Positions 5,871 to 12,748 are shown, numbered from the stretch's first letter. The stretch: 13,683 nucleotides of DNA from Candidatus Aerophobota bacterium (GCA_030672445.1 DAOVGK010000067.1:1-13683); one strand, 5' to 3'. Notes: generated by a model from the sequence alone, not told the origin. A program made the numbers and translations.

Positions 5871-7358
5871 GTGTCCGAGATTACTACCTCATTTGCCATT
5901 CTCATAACCTTCCTGGCCTTAATAGCCTTTCTGGGACTTTATGGCTACCGAATTGGCAGAAAAACTGTAGAGGATTATTTCGCTGCAAGTAGAGCTATGG
6001 GCACCTTCGTTACGCTCTTTACCTATTTTGCTACCCTTTGTAGTGCTTTCACTTTCCTGGGATGTGCCGGATGGGGATATAGCCGAGGGCTGGGATGGTA
6101 TGGACCAATCGGAGTGGGGACGGCTCTCCTCTCCATAAACTTCTATGTGTTTGGATACCGGGTATGGCTTCTGGGTAAAAAATTCGGATATGTCTCACCT
6201 CCGGAGTTAATAAAAGATCGATTCGGCAAAGAGCTGCAAATAATTTATGCCGTGGTAATGGTGATCTTTGTCCTGCCCTATCTGGCCGTTCAAGCCATGG
6301 GAGCTGGATATGTCCTGGAGGAGTTATCCCAGGGAGTCATTCCTTACATTGCCGGAGCGGGCCTCATCACTCTTTTTATGATGGTCTTGATTTTAGGAGG
6401 CATGAGAAGTGTTGCCTGGACCGATACCTTCATGGGAATAATGATGCTGGGATGTCTGGCTATAGCCTTTGGCCTAGTGGTTAAAAACGTTGGGGGGTTA
6501 CCTTCGGTGGTGAGTAGGCTGGCCGCCGAAAGCCCAGAGCATCTCTCAAGACCGGGAGTGGGAGAGTTTTTCTCCCCTGGGGTATGGTTTGGTTTTCTTT
6601 TGCTGTGGGTAGTAGCCGATCCCTTAATGCCGCATCTCTGGATGCGGATGTATATTCCCAAAAATGTAGACGTCATCAAACGAATGATGATTTTGTTTCC
6701 CCTGGCGTGTCTGATGGTTTTCTTTTTCCCTGTCTGGATTGGAGCTATGGGGTATACCGTGATCCCGGGTCTGGAGGGATCAGCGGTGGACAGAATTCTT
6801 CCTCTCTTAATGGTCAAGTTTGCTCCAGCCTGGTTGGTAGCCATTATTCTCTCCGGATCGCTTGCCGCATTAATCTCCACGGCAGACTCACAGGTGCTTG
6901 CCCTGAGCTCGATCCTCACCCGAGACCTTTACGTTCCCTTCATCAATAAAAAAGCCACTAGTCAGCACCAGGTGACAATAGGAAGGATAATAATGGTAAT
7001 TTTATGTGTATTTGGATTTATTATTGCTTTAAAGCCGGTCTCCACTCTGGTGGCTATCACCGCTTCTGCATTTACCGGGATAGGAGTGCTTTATCCAGCC
7101 ACTATTGCTGCCCTCTACTGGAGAAGGGCCACTAAATGGGGAGCAGTTAGCTCCATCCTCACTGGCGAGGTAGTGGCCGTTTTGCTCATCTATGGGGTTC
7201 TCCCCAAGGGATTCTCATTGGGATCTTTACCTATCCTGCCCAGTTTAATTGTAGCCACGGCTACTCTCGTAGTAGTTAGTTATTTAACTTCACCACCACC
7301 GGAAAAACGCATAGCCAAATTCTTTGATCTCTTTGACTCCGTTTTCAAGAGCTCTTAA
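5871..7358 (+). CDS. sodium:solute symporter family (SSS) permease
   Basis: A 495-residue polytopic membrane protein of the SSS family, which couples Na+ entry to uptake of a solute through a LeuT-like fold. About 13 hydrophobic segments are visible. The first is near residues 5-26, followed by YRIGRKTVEDYFAASRAMG, a hallmark of the loop after helix 1. The segment around SGSLAALISTADSQVLALSS (starting near 325) is the conserved helix containing the sodium-site Ser/Thr residues. The protein ends in a short basic and acidic cytoplasmic tail. It starts with GTG at 5871, preceded by AGGAAAAT. The substrate cannot be called; family members carry acetate, pyruvate, proline, pantothenate and others. 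It is probably co-transcribed with the small partner protein and the DRTGG ATPase upstream. The following gene is convergent. Confidence 0.92.
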   Translation: MSEITTSFAILITFLALIAFLGLYGYRIGRKTVEDYFAASRAMGTFVTLFTYFATLCSAFTFLGCAGWGYSRGLGWYGPIGVGTALLSINFYVFGYRVWLLGKKFGYVSPPELIKDRFGKELQIIYAVVMVIFVLPYLAVQAMGAGYVLEELSQGVIPYIAGAGLITLFMMVLILGGMRSVAWTDTFMGIMMLGCLAIAFGLVVKNVGGLPSVVSRLAAESPEHLSRPGVGEFFSPGVWFGFLLLWVVADPLMPHLWMRMYIPKNVDVIKRMMILFPLACLMVFFFPVWIGAMGYTVIPGLEGSAVDRILPLLMVKFAPAWLVAIILSGSLAALISTADSQVLALSSILTRDLYVPFINKKATSQHQVTIGRIIMVILCVFGFIIALKPVSTLVAITASAFTGIGVLYPATIAALYWRRATKWGAVSSILTGEVVAVLLIYGVLPKGFSLGSLPILPSLIVATATLVVVSYLTSPPPEKRIAKFFDLFDSVFKSS

Positions 7359-7423
7359 CAGAGTCTAACTTATCCTTCAGTTTCTTGTCAGCAGAAAATA
7401 ATCACGTCCCCATTTTCTTAAAA

Positions 7424-7458
7424 TCCTCCGCCTGAGTATTAGATACTCAAGCGGAGGA
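7424..7458 (-). terminator. long hairpin terminator ending the minus-strand sigma-factor gene cluster
   Basis: TCCTCCGC-C-TGAGTAT (7424-7439) pairs with ATACTCA-A-GCGGAGGA (7443-7458): fifteen pairs with one internal mismatch and a three-base loop. On the minus strand the hairpin is followed by TTTTAAG, so it can terminate the gene cluster that ends at 7469. On the plus strand no T-run follows, but the stem could still slow readthrough from the symporter. Confidence 0.75.
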
Positions 7459-7468
7459 GAACCTGGGG

Positions 7469-7972
7469 TTATCTAGTCGGTCTCATCATACCCAGACCTT
7501 TGCCCGTTCTTGCTGCATCCGTTTTGTCTCTATTCCTGAATTGATTCTGGTGCGAGCTTTCATCGCAATCACAATCTCCTTCGCATTCTCTATCCGCGTA
7601 TTGCTGCTGCATTAGTTGCATTCGTATTTCTAGCTGTTCCTGGGTTAGAAGGTCAGCCTCTACCATACTCTCTAGACGTTTCCTTACAGCTGCTAGCATC
7701 TTCTGATCAAACTCTTCCGAGGTGAGGCCTTTTTCTTCGATAATGTCATGGATACTTTTACCAGTATTAAGTTCTTCTTGTAGTTCTTCAGCAGTTATTT
7801 CCAGGATGTCACCTTTTATCTGGAGCATCTGGGTGTATCCATATCCTTTGCCCAATCCCGAATCCAATTCTTGCTTTCCTTCTCCCCGAGCATAAACGCT
7901 CGTTCCATACCAGGCGACGGTTCCGCTTATAAGGGAACCGATAACCAGGGCCGCGATTACCTTCTTCTTCAT
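7469..7972 (-). CDS. exported YckD/DUF2680-like protein with Cys/Asp-rich tail
   Basis: A 167-residue protein with a signal peptide (MKKKVIAALVIGSLISGTVAW, cleavage probably near residue 28). The mature part contains a helical module (about 55-122): an ITAEELQEEL strand-helix, GKSIHDIIEEKGLTSEEFD, then RLESMVEADLLTQEQLEIRM. This GKS...EKG(L/I)S...LTQEQ pattern is typical of short exported proteins of the YckD/DUF2680 type, function unknown; LTQEQ also recalls LTxxQ-type periplasmic metal-stress proteins. The tail has C130-x3-C134-x-C136 amid Asp/Glu plus His141, a plausible metal site, and ends in basic residues. GGAGG lies eight bases before the ATG. It is the last gene before a strong terminator and follows the polyferredoxin gene by 77 bases. 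Confidence 0.7.
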   Translation of the reverse strand: MKKKVIAALVIGSLISGTVAWYGTSVYARGEGKQELDSGLGKGYGYTQMLQIKGDILEITAEELQEELNTGKSIHDIIEEKGLTSEEFDQKMLAAVRKRLESMVEADLLTQEQLEIRMQLMQQQYADRECEGDCDCDESSHQNQFRNRDKTDAARTGKGLGMMRPTR

Positions 7973-8049
7973 CTTTATCTCCTCCGTTTGTTATTTTTAC
8001 TAAATTTTCTTTTTACTCTTCAATAAGTAATACATTTTCTGCAGTCAAT

Positions 8050-9081
8050 TTATTTCAAGGCGACCCGAGAGTATTCAGTTATCTTTCTCGGGTTCTTCTC
8101 TGTTGTTGGCTTTGGGCAGAATCCGGCCCAGGATAAATCTGAGGTTCTAATTTTTTCTGTAATAATTGCCTTTTTAGGACATTTTTCCAGACACTCGCCG
8201 CAGAGAATGCATTCTGGGGAGTCTATTCTGGGAGGCCTGCCCGTTATGGCTCCAGACTTGCATACTTTCTGACAAAGTAGGCAGTTGACACAATTGGAAT
8301 TGAACCTGATTTTAAAGAAGCTCAAGCGGGAAATTAAGGCCAGGAAAGCTCCCAGTGGGCAGAGATAACGGCAGAAAGGACGATATATTACCAAGGATAG
8401 GAGAGCAAGAGCTATGGTAAGGCCAATGGATAGGGGAGCCCCACCCCAGGCAAATAATACCTTAAAGGGTGTATAGTCCTGGAGAGTAACCTGACCGGTA
8501 ACTATGATTCTTACTAACAGATACCCTAACAAAACATATTTGACTTTGTTAAGATAACGATTCCAGACAGGGGGAATTGTCAGAGAGATTCTTTTTAAGT
8601 GCAGTAGTTCTTGTAGGGCTCCAAAAGGGCAGATATAACCACAGAAAATTCTACCTGCAATGAGAGCCGAAATAAAAATCGTTAGAAACAGAAGCAGGTA
8701 ACCTGTTTGCCATTTTATAAATAGATTCTGTATGGCAGTAAGGGGGCATAGGAATCCCCCTAAATAGAATCCCAATGCCGCTACGGAAGCTATTAAAATG
8801 ATTCTTCGATATTTACTAAGGGAACTTTTTATTATGATAATAGCAGCTGCCATAAATACCAGAAGGAGAATGAGCTTAATCAGTTGATCATGATTAAAGT
8901 AGGGTTTTTCTCTGTTTTGTTCAGCAATCGGTGGATTGAAACTCTTTTCGATCTCAGAAGAGCCAAAATTATCTCCCGAGCCAAAATCCGCGCCATAAAC
9001 AGGCAGGTTTGTAAATAAAAAGCCGACCAGCAGAGCCAGGATCATTATTCCAGCTAAGAGACTTTCTTTTTTTCTTCTCAT
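8050..9081 (-). CDS. 4Fe-4S polyferredoxin membrane protein, NapH/NosR C-terminal-like
   Basis: A 343-residue integral membrane electron-transfer protein. The N-terminus (7-27) is a signal or anchor helix. Further hydrophobic segments lie at about 67-85, 93-113, 126-146, 182-195 and 216-233. Two CxxxCP motifs flank the membrane core: C147-GYI-C151-P and C237-RYL-C241-P, a signature of the NapH/NosR/YccM group; another conserved CP is at 112-113. The C-terminal ferredoxin domain has two [4Fe-4S] motifs: Cys264, 267, 270, 274 and Cys291, 294, 297, 301. The family passes electrons between quinone, ferredoxin or FMN partners and extracytoplasmic enzymes. No FMN-binding NosR partner or reductase is present here. 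Upstream is the exported three-cysteine protein, which is a candidate partner. AAAGGA lies ten bases before the ATG. Confidence 0.88.
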   Translation of the reverse strand: MRRKKESLLAGIMILALLVGFLFTNLPVYGADFGSGDNFGSSEIEKSFNPPIAEQNREKPYFNHDQLIKLILLLVFMAAAIIIIKSSLSKYRRIILIASVAALGFYLGGFLCPLTAIQNLFIKWQTGYLLLFLTIFISALIAGRIFCGYICPFGALQELLHLKRISLTIPPVWNRYLNKVKYVLLGYLLVRIIVTGQVTLQDYTPFKVLFAWGGAPLSIGLTIALALLSLVIYRPFCRYLCPLGAFLALISRLSFFKIRFNSNCVNCLLCQKVCKSGAITGRPPRIDSPECILCGECLEKCPKKAIITEKIRTSDLSWAGFCPKPTTEKNPRKITEYSRVALK

Positions 9082-9125
9082 CTTTGGTCACTGTCCTTTC
9101 TAGAATTCTACCAAGTTACTAGGAA

Positions 9126-9153
9126 ATAATCTTTTATTTTCAATACTGGTCAA
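9126..9153 (-). promoter_or_regulatory. possible internal promoter before the polyferredoxin gene
   Basis: On the minus strand TTGACC (9153-9148) and GATTAT (9131-9126) are 16 bases apart, matching five and four of six consensus positions. It would let the polyferredoxin and YckD-like genes be expressed apart from the sigma factor. Confidence 0.35.
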
Positions 9154-9182
9154 AGCGATAGAAAAAATTGGTACGGCTAAAC

Positions 9183-9590
9183 TCAGTCCTCGTCTCCTTT
9201 TGTTACTGTGATAGGCAGCACTGCTTCCTCATATCCTTCTTTGGAGCAATCTTTGGAAATCTTCAAAAATCCCTCACCGATAGAGCTAAGAGATACCTGA
9301 AACCACTTCTCATAGAGCTGCGGACCTATCTTTTCCCAGTCAGTCTCACCTATAATTTGAATGCTCTTCCAGTCAAACTGATAGTCAAGAGGATCATCCA
9401 TGGTGCACCTACGGTGAGTTTTTTCTACCCGCACCCCTATCTCGCCCACGCTACCTACGGGAGCTTCTATTCGATCATAGTTAAAGGTAAATTCACAGGC
9501 CAGTGCGGGAAAAGAAACTATAGCCATCCCCACCAAACTGAGAACGAGAGAAAAGATGAGTAGCTTAACTCTTTTCTTCCTTGTCTTCAT
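9183..9590 (-). CDS. exported protein of unknown function with three cysteines
   Basis: I do not recognise a characterised family. The 135-residue product has a basic N-terminus, a hydrophobic segment and an ALA-C junction, so signal peptidase I cleavage would leave a mature protein that begins Cys-Glu-Phe. The site is not a canonical lipobox. The mature part, about 104 residues, is predicted to be mostly beta: FTFNYDRIEAPVGSVGEIGV, then a polar THRRCTMDDP loop, an aromatic DWEKIGPQLYEKWF segment, and GEGFLKISKDCSKEGYEE. Counting from the ATG at 9599, cysteines are at 35, 65 and 118. The ATG at 9590 is preferred because AAAGGAG lies nine bases upstream; it directly abuts the alternative ATG at 9599. 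It lies between the sigma-associated membrane protein and the polyferredoxin, so a role as an envelope redox or metal partner is inferred from context. Confidence 0.65.
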   Translation of the reverse strand: MKTRKKRVKLLIFSLVLSLVGMAIVSFPALACEFTFNYDRIEAPVGSVGEIGVRVEKTHRRCTMDDPLDYQFDWKSIQIIGETDWEKIGPQLYEKWFQVSLSSIGEGFLKISKDCSKEGYEEAVLPITVTKGDED

Positions 9591-9813
9591 TTGTTTCATC
9601 TCCTTTCAGTAAAATTGAGCCTAGATCCTGCAATGAGCCTGTTCCCATCCTTCATATTTTTGGTAGAAAATCATTTTCTTTCACTTATTAATACATCCAA
9701 CAGCGATGATTTATTTCAAATGGAGGGCAAAAATTGGCTGGATTGTCTTCAGGAAATTTTGTTGAGTGGATGGTTTTAACTAAAAAGGACGAGCCTTTGA
9801 TTATTGGACAGGA

Positions 9814-10581
9814 TTACCGGTGAGTTCGCAGAGAGCCGCGTTCAACTCCTTTCTTTCCCCTTGTCGGTCCCCTCATAAGTCTTCTGCCTTTACCCGTGAC
9901 TCGGAGTGCAGAAGCACGGAAATTTTCTCCATCCCATTGACCTACAGCTCGGATGCGGTCCCCAATTTTAAAATCGGATCCCCTTGGCAAAAGGGTATTC
10001 TTGGTTAGTTCAATAAACACCTTCTTCTTTTCCCTAGTTTGTACCACCAGTCCACTGCTTCTGATTTCAATAACCTCTCCTACCAAGCCGTTCTTCCATA
10101 TCCCCCCCCTTCTTCCATAGAAAGATCGTAGGAGAGGGATCTTACCTTGAGCGACTTTCTCTTCTATGGCTTCGTTGATTCCACTAATAGCCAAGGCAGT
10201 ACTAGCAACAAAAATGAGTAGAAGAAAACCCGCCAGAAGCCTCTTGAACGGTTTTTTATAGGAAATGTCGTATCGGGAAAGAATCATGCTAGCAACCACA
10301 AAGAATACGAGCCCGATTAAAATCCAGTGGTAGGGAAAGAATTCCAGGAAGGCCAAAATACCCATTCTACCAAAGGAAAGGAATTCTAAACCTCCTGAGA
10401 CCTTCATGGTAAAGAAAGCAAGATTGAGAAAAAGAATAGCCAGCAGGAGAGAAAGTGTCAGTCCTCCTCCAAGTCCTAATTTTTGAGCTAGGAAAATATA
10501 CTTAGAGCGAAAATTAATCTTCTCGTCCTTGATTTTCTTCATTATTTTTGTTTCCAGATGCACTTCTTTATCCACGTTCAT
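9814..10581 (-). CDS. three-helix membrane protein with extracytoplasmic OB-like domain, candidate anti-sigma factor
   Basis: A 255-residue membrane protein with no recognised family name. A basic cytoplasmic N-terminus (1-38) precedes hydrophobic segments at 39-59, 84-102 and 114-134. A soluble region follows. Residues about 166-230 (LVGEVIEIRSSGLVVQT ... ELTKNTLLPRGSDFKIGDRIRAVGQWDGENFRA) have the alternating pattern and GD-IRA-VG turn of a small OB-like or DUF5666-type beta barrel. The tail (230-255) is rich in Arg, Gly and Lys. Its start lies four bases after the ECF sigma factor stop, and AGGAG falls inside the sigma gene's last codons, so translation is likely coupled. This is the usual position for a membrane anti-sigma factor. 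The cytoplasmic N-terminus is short and lacks a zinc anti-sigma motif (HxxxCxxC), so that role is inferred from context only. Confidence 0.7.
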   Translation of the reverse strand: MNVDKEVHLETKIMKKIKDEKINFRSKYIFLAQKLGLGGGLTLSLLLAILFLNLAFFTMKVSGGLEFLSFGRMGILAFLEFFPYHWILIGLVFFVVASMILSRYDISYKKPFKRLLAGFLLLIFVASTALAISGINEAIEEKVAQGKIPLLRSFYGRRGGIWKNGLVGEVIEIRSSGLVVQTREKKKVFIELTKNTLLPRGSDFKIGDRIRAVGQWDGENFRASALRVTGKGRRLMRGPTRGKKGVERGSLRTHR

Positions 10582-10585
10582 CCTA

Positions 10586-11140
10586 CTAAATCATCTCCTT
10601 TTTCTGACAGATAGTTTTCAAAATCCGTTTTCCCCTAAAAATAAAAGTTCCCACTGTCTTAACAGGAATTCGCAGAATATCACTAATTTCCCGGTAGGAT
10701 TTATCTTCAAAGTAATATAAGACTAACGGTTCTCGATATTTAGCTTCCAATTCATCTAGACACTCTTTCACCTTTTCTCGTATTTCCCCTTTGGTAAAAA
10801 CGTCCTCTACTGAATCATCCTGGTTTCCTAGGGAAAAATCAACATTCTCTAAAGAAACCTGTTTTCTCCTGTTTGTCTTCTTCACGAAATTTACTCCCTC
10901 ATTATGAGCAATCCGATAAATCCAAGGGGAAAATTTCCTCTTGGTATTAAAGCCAAATAGATTTCGGTAGGCTTTAACAAATACATTCTGCAGTAAATCT
11001 TCTGCTTCGTGGGGGCGATTAGTCAGGTACCGCAGATAATGATAGAGTTTTTGCTGATAGCGCCTCACTATCTCTGCATAGAGTTCGTTATTTTCGCTAC
11101 GAATCTTTTCCACTAACTCTTCATCAGATAGGTCTTTCAT
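10586..11140 (-). CDS. RNA polymerase sigma factor, ECF (sigma-70 family)
   Basis: A 184-residue group 4 (extracytoplasmic function) sigma factor with only regions 2 and 4. Region 2 covers about 20-90: LYAEIVRRYQQKLYHYLRYL, the core-binding HEAEDLLQNVFVKAYRNL, then FSPWIYRIAHNEGVNFVKK for -10 recognition. An acidic linker (about 100-118) leads to region 4 (about 123-176), with LEAKYREPLVLYYFEDKSYREI and the helix-turn-helix ILRIPVKTVGTFIFRGKRIL. It directs RNA polymerase to a dedicated set of promoters, usually under control of a co-encoded membrane protein; the gene four bases downstream fits that place. No good Shine-Dalgarno site precedes the ATG. A housekeeping-type promoter lies about 100 bases upstream; I could not identify an ECF-type autoregulatory promoter. 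Confidence 0.94.
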   Translation of the reverse strand: MKDLSDEELVEKIRSENNELYAEIVRRYQQKLYHYLRYLTNRPHEAEDLLQNVFVKAYRNLFGFNTKRKFSPWIYRIAHNEGVNFVKKTNRRKQVSLENVDFSLGNQDDSVEDVFTKGEIREKVKECLDELEAKYREPLVLYYFEDKSYREISDILRIPVKTVGTFIFRGKRILKTICQKKEMI

Positions 11141-11245
11141 AGAAAGAATAGTTGATTTCCTGAAGCTATAATCGCTGCTACCTCTTCATGTAATGACCTT
11201 ATGTCTCTGCAAATTTTATGCTCTCGCTTTCTTCTGTAGTTTATG

Positions 11246-11273
11246 AGTGTATCAAAAATGAGCTACCAGTCAA
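11246..11273 (-). promoter_or_regulatory. candidate sigma-70 promoter for the ECF sigma factor operon
   Basis: On the minus strand TTGACT (11273-11268) and TACACT (11251-11246) are 16 bases apart: five and four of six consensus positions. A leader of about 100 bases would follow before the sigma factor start at 11140. Confidence 0.5.
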
Positions 11274-11296
11274 ATCATCACGTCACCCTGTTGGAG

Positions 11297-12016
11297 TCAG
11301 ATTTTCTTATTCTCTTCGGGTTTTATTTTCAACTCATCCATTACCTCTCCTATAGTGGATTTTTCTGTGACTTTAACCTCCACTCCAGCATCACGAAAGA
11401 CATACTCAGGGCCTCTACCGTGGAATTTCCTTTTTACCACCACCACCACATCAACACCATTTTTTACAAGAAGTTCAGCTGCCCTTATTCCCTTACCTCT
11501 TTCTTCCAGAAGAAAAGGGTTGATGAGAATGTCCTGCTTAACTAAAGAATTACTGTCAGCTTTTACTTTCAACACAAGGAAGGCGGGTGTCTCACCAAAG
11601 TGCTCACTTACTTTATTGTCCTTGGCTATATAGGGAATGGCCATATGGCTAAATTCCCGTTTAATAGGCTCATAGTGGATGAGGATGTGATCTACATAGG
11701 GAATATCTTTTTTTATATTCTCTTCTAATCTCTGACTTATTTGGTGTGCTCTTTCTAGTTCCCTCACCTTAAGAGTAACATCTGCCTCAATGAACTTGTA
11801 TCTACCAGAATTTCTTCCGGTAAGCGACTTTAATTCATCCACCCGGGGCTCTTCTAATATAATAGTTTTGACCTTGTCCAGAGTTGCAAAATCGAGAGAA
11901 GCATCCAGTAAAACCTTGATGGCATTTATAAAAAGTACTCCGCCTGCCTTAAAGATAAATGCTGAGACTATAACAGAGGCGATTCGGTCCAGATGTATCC
12001 CTCTCTTTTCCATCAT
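11297..12016 (-). CDS. truncated cation diffusion facilitator (last helix + cytoplasmic domain) fused to a NifX-type domain
   Basis: A 239-residue product that matches only the C-terminal part of CDF-NifX fusion transporters, normally about 390-400 residues. Residues 6-40 (GIHLDRIASVIVSAFIFKAG...VLLDASLD) correspond to transmembrane helix 6 of a CDF metal exporter. Residues about 44-120 (KVKTIILEEPRVDEL ... VDHILIHYEP) form the CDF cytoplasmic metal-sensing domain. Residues about 124-230 form a dinitrogenase iron-molybdenum cofactor (NifX/NifB-like) domain with SEHFGETPAFLVLKV and GVDVVVVVKRK. Helices 1-5, which carry the metal transport site, are missing, so it cannot transport as it stands. 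GAGGG lies near the ATG-ATG start, so the fragment may still be translated. MMEKR may be the original N-terminus joined in frame to helix 6. It follows the J-domain gene by 68 bases. Confidence 0.8.
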   Translation of the reverse strand: MMEKRGIHLDRIASVIVSAFIFKAGGVLFINAIKVLLDASLDFATLDKVKTIILEEPRVDELKSLTGRNSGRYKFIEADVTLKVRELERAHQISQRLEENIKKDIPYVDHILIHYEPIKREFSHMAIPYIAKDNKVSEHFGETPAFLVLKVKADSNSLVKQDILINPFLLEERGKGIRAAELLVKNGVDVVVVVKRKFHGRGPEYVFRDAGVEVKVTEKSTIGEVMDELKIKPEENKKI

Positions 12017-12084
12017 TGTTCCCTCAACTAATGCACCCTTCTCATTCTAACCAAGTCTTTTGATAATTCTTACCTAAAAGCCCT

Positions 12085-12384
12085 TTATCTCCCTCCTAGC
12101 CAATCTTTAGAAAATCGCCTTAGGTCTCGGTTAGGGTCGTTTCTTTTTATTTCTTCTTCACTGAAGCAGAATGTGTATTTTTCAACGTAGTCCATAAGAA
12201 TCTTATAGGCTTTATTGATTTGGGCCATTTTTTGACTGAGCTCTTTTCTTTTTCCGGGCCTCTGTTTATCCGGATGATACTCTTTAGCTATTCTCCGGTA
12301 AGCATCTTTTATCTCACTCAAAGTAGCTTCCTGAGAAAGTTCAAGGAATTTTCTCGCTTTATCTATTTCCTCAAAATTTAACAA
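12085..12384 (-). CDS. small J-domain (DnaJ-like) protein, TTG start
   Basis: A 99-residue protein with an N-terminal J domain: RKFLELSQEATLSEIKDAYR, RIAKEYHPDK with the HPD tripeptide at 37-39 that stimulates Hsp70 ATPase, then MAQINKAYKILMDY. A short C-terminal part, FCFSEEEIKRNDPNRDLRRF, ends DWLGGR. This matches a family of roughly 100-residue J proteins found beside metal and Fe-S genes in anaerobes, so a role as an Hsp70 co-chaperone, possibly for metal or Fe-S proteins, is inferred. The only in-frame start is TTG at 12384, with AAGGA four bases upstream, and an in-frame stop lies shortly before it. The TTG lies within the last codons of the methyltransferase remnant, so the original ATG was probably lost at a deletion junction. 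Confidence 0.82.
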   Translation of the reverse strand: MLNFEEIDKARKFLELSQEATLSEIKDAYRRIAKEYHPDKQRPGKRKELSQKMAQINKAYKILMDYVEKYTFCFSEEEIKRNDPNRDLRRFSKDWLGGR

Positions 12385-12463
12385 TCTGTCCTTCTTTAAT
12401 ACCTATTTTTCTTAAGACTTTTTCGCCTTCTTCTTCCAGCCATTTTTCTACATCACTTCCCAT
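12371..12463 (-). pseudogene. N-terminal stub of a class I SAM-dependent methyltransferase
   Basis: An open frame of 30 residues begins with ATG at 12463, preceded by a strong AAGGAG five bases upstream, and starts 12 bases after the glutaredoxin stop codon. Its sequence, DVEKWLEEEGEKVLRKIG then IKEGQIV, reads like the N-terminus of class I methyltransferases, where IKxGQxV leads directly into the SAM-binding motif LDFGCGSG. Here GQIV is followed by Lys-Phe-stop and the J-domain gene. The rest of the enzyme, usually some 150 residues or more, is gone. The good ribosome-binding site and operon spacing argue that the stub was once a full gene. The identity rests on a short match to remembered family sequences. 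Confidence 0.6.
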
Positions 12464-12475
12464 TTTTTCTCCTTT

Positions 12476-12733
12476 CTATCCTCTTTTCAATCCTAACAAT
12501 CGGTCTATTCTTCCCTTATCAAATCCCACAATTCTTGCCGAACCGATTAAAAGAACCGGTACACCCATCTGACCGGTCATTCTTACTACATCTTTGGCGG
12601 CGTCCGGATCCTCATCTACTCTTACCTCCTTTACTCTGACCCCTTTCTGATGAAGATAACTCTTGGCTCGGCTACACCAGGGACAGGATCCTGACGAGAA
12701 TAAAATGACCCGTGGATATCTTTTTGTTCCCAT
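12476..12733 (-). CDS. glutaredoxin-like thiol-disulfide protein
   Basis: An 85-residue thioredoxin-fold protein of glutaredoxin length. Strand 1 is PRVILFSSGSC, followed by the dithiol active site C17-P-W-C20. KEVRVDEDPDAAKDVV is the second strand and helix, and MTGQMGVPVLLIG carries the cis-proline (Pro59). GFDKGRIDRLLGL is the closing helix. It likely reduces protein disulfides or mixed disulfides in the cytoplasm. This family in anaerobes is often called a glutaredoxin family protein without a known partner. It is the only gene of this minus-strand cluster that appears fully intact. The start is fixed by AGGAGG five bases before the ATG. It follows the MinD fragment by 15 bases. Confidence 0.88.
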   Translation of the reverse strand: MGTKRYPRVILFSSGSCPWCSRAKSYLHQKGVRVKEVRVDEDPDAAKDVVRMTGQMGVPVLLIGSARIVGFDKGRIDRLLGLKRG

Positions 12734-12748
12734 ATTAGCCTCCTGGGG

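Noticed and set aside
6344..6919. 191-codon minus-strand frame inside the symporter gene
   Set aside because: Composition (many Thr, Ile, Pro, Arg) is what the reverse strand of a membrane-protein gene gives; no motifs.
9591..9779. 62-codon plus-strand frame between the exported protein and the three-helix membrane protein
   Set aside because: It starts within the ribosome-binding region of the opposite gene, lacks its own Shine-Dalgarno site and shows no recognisable protein features.
9785..9813. Short hairpin AAAGG-CTCGT-CCTTT after the three-helix membrane protein gene
   Set aside because: A five-bp stem is too weak to call a terminator; it does not justify splitting the operon.
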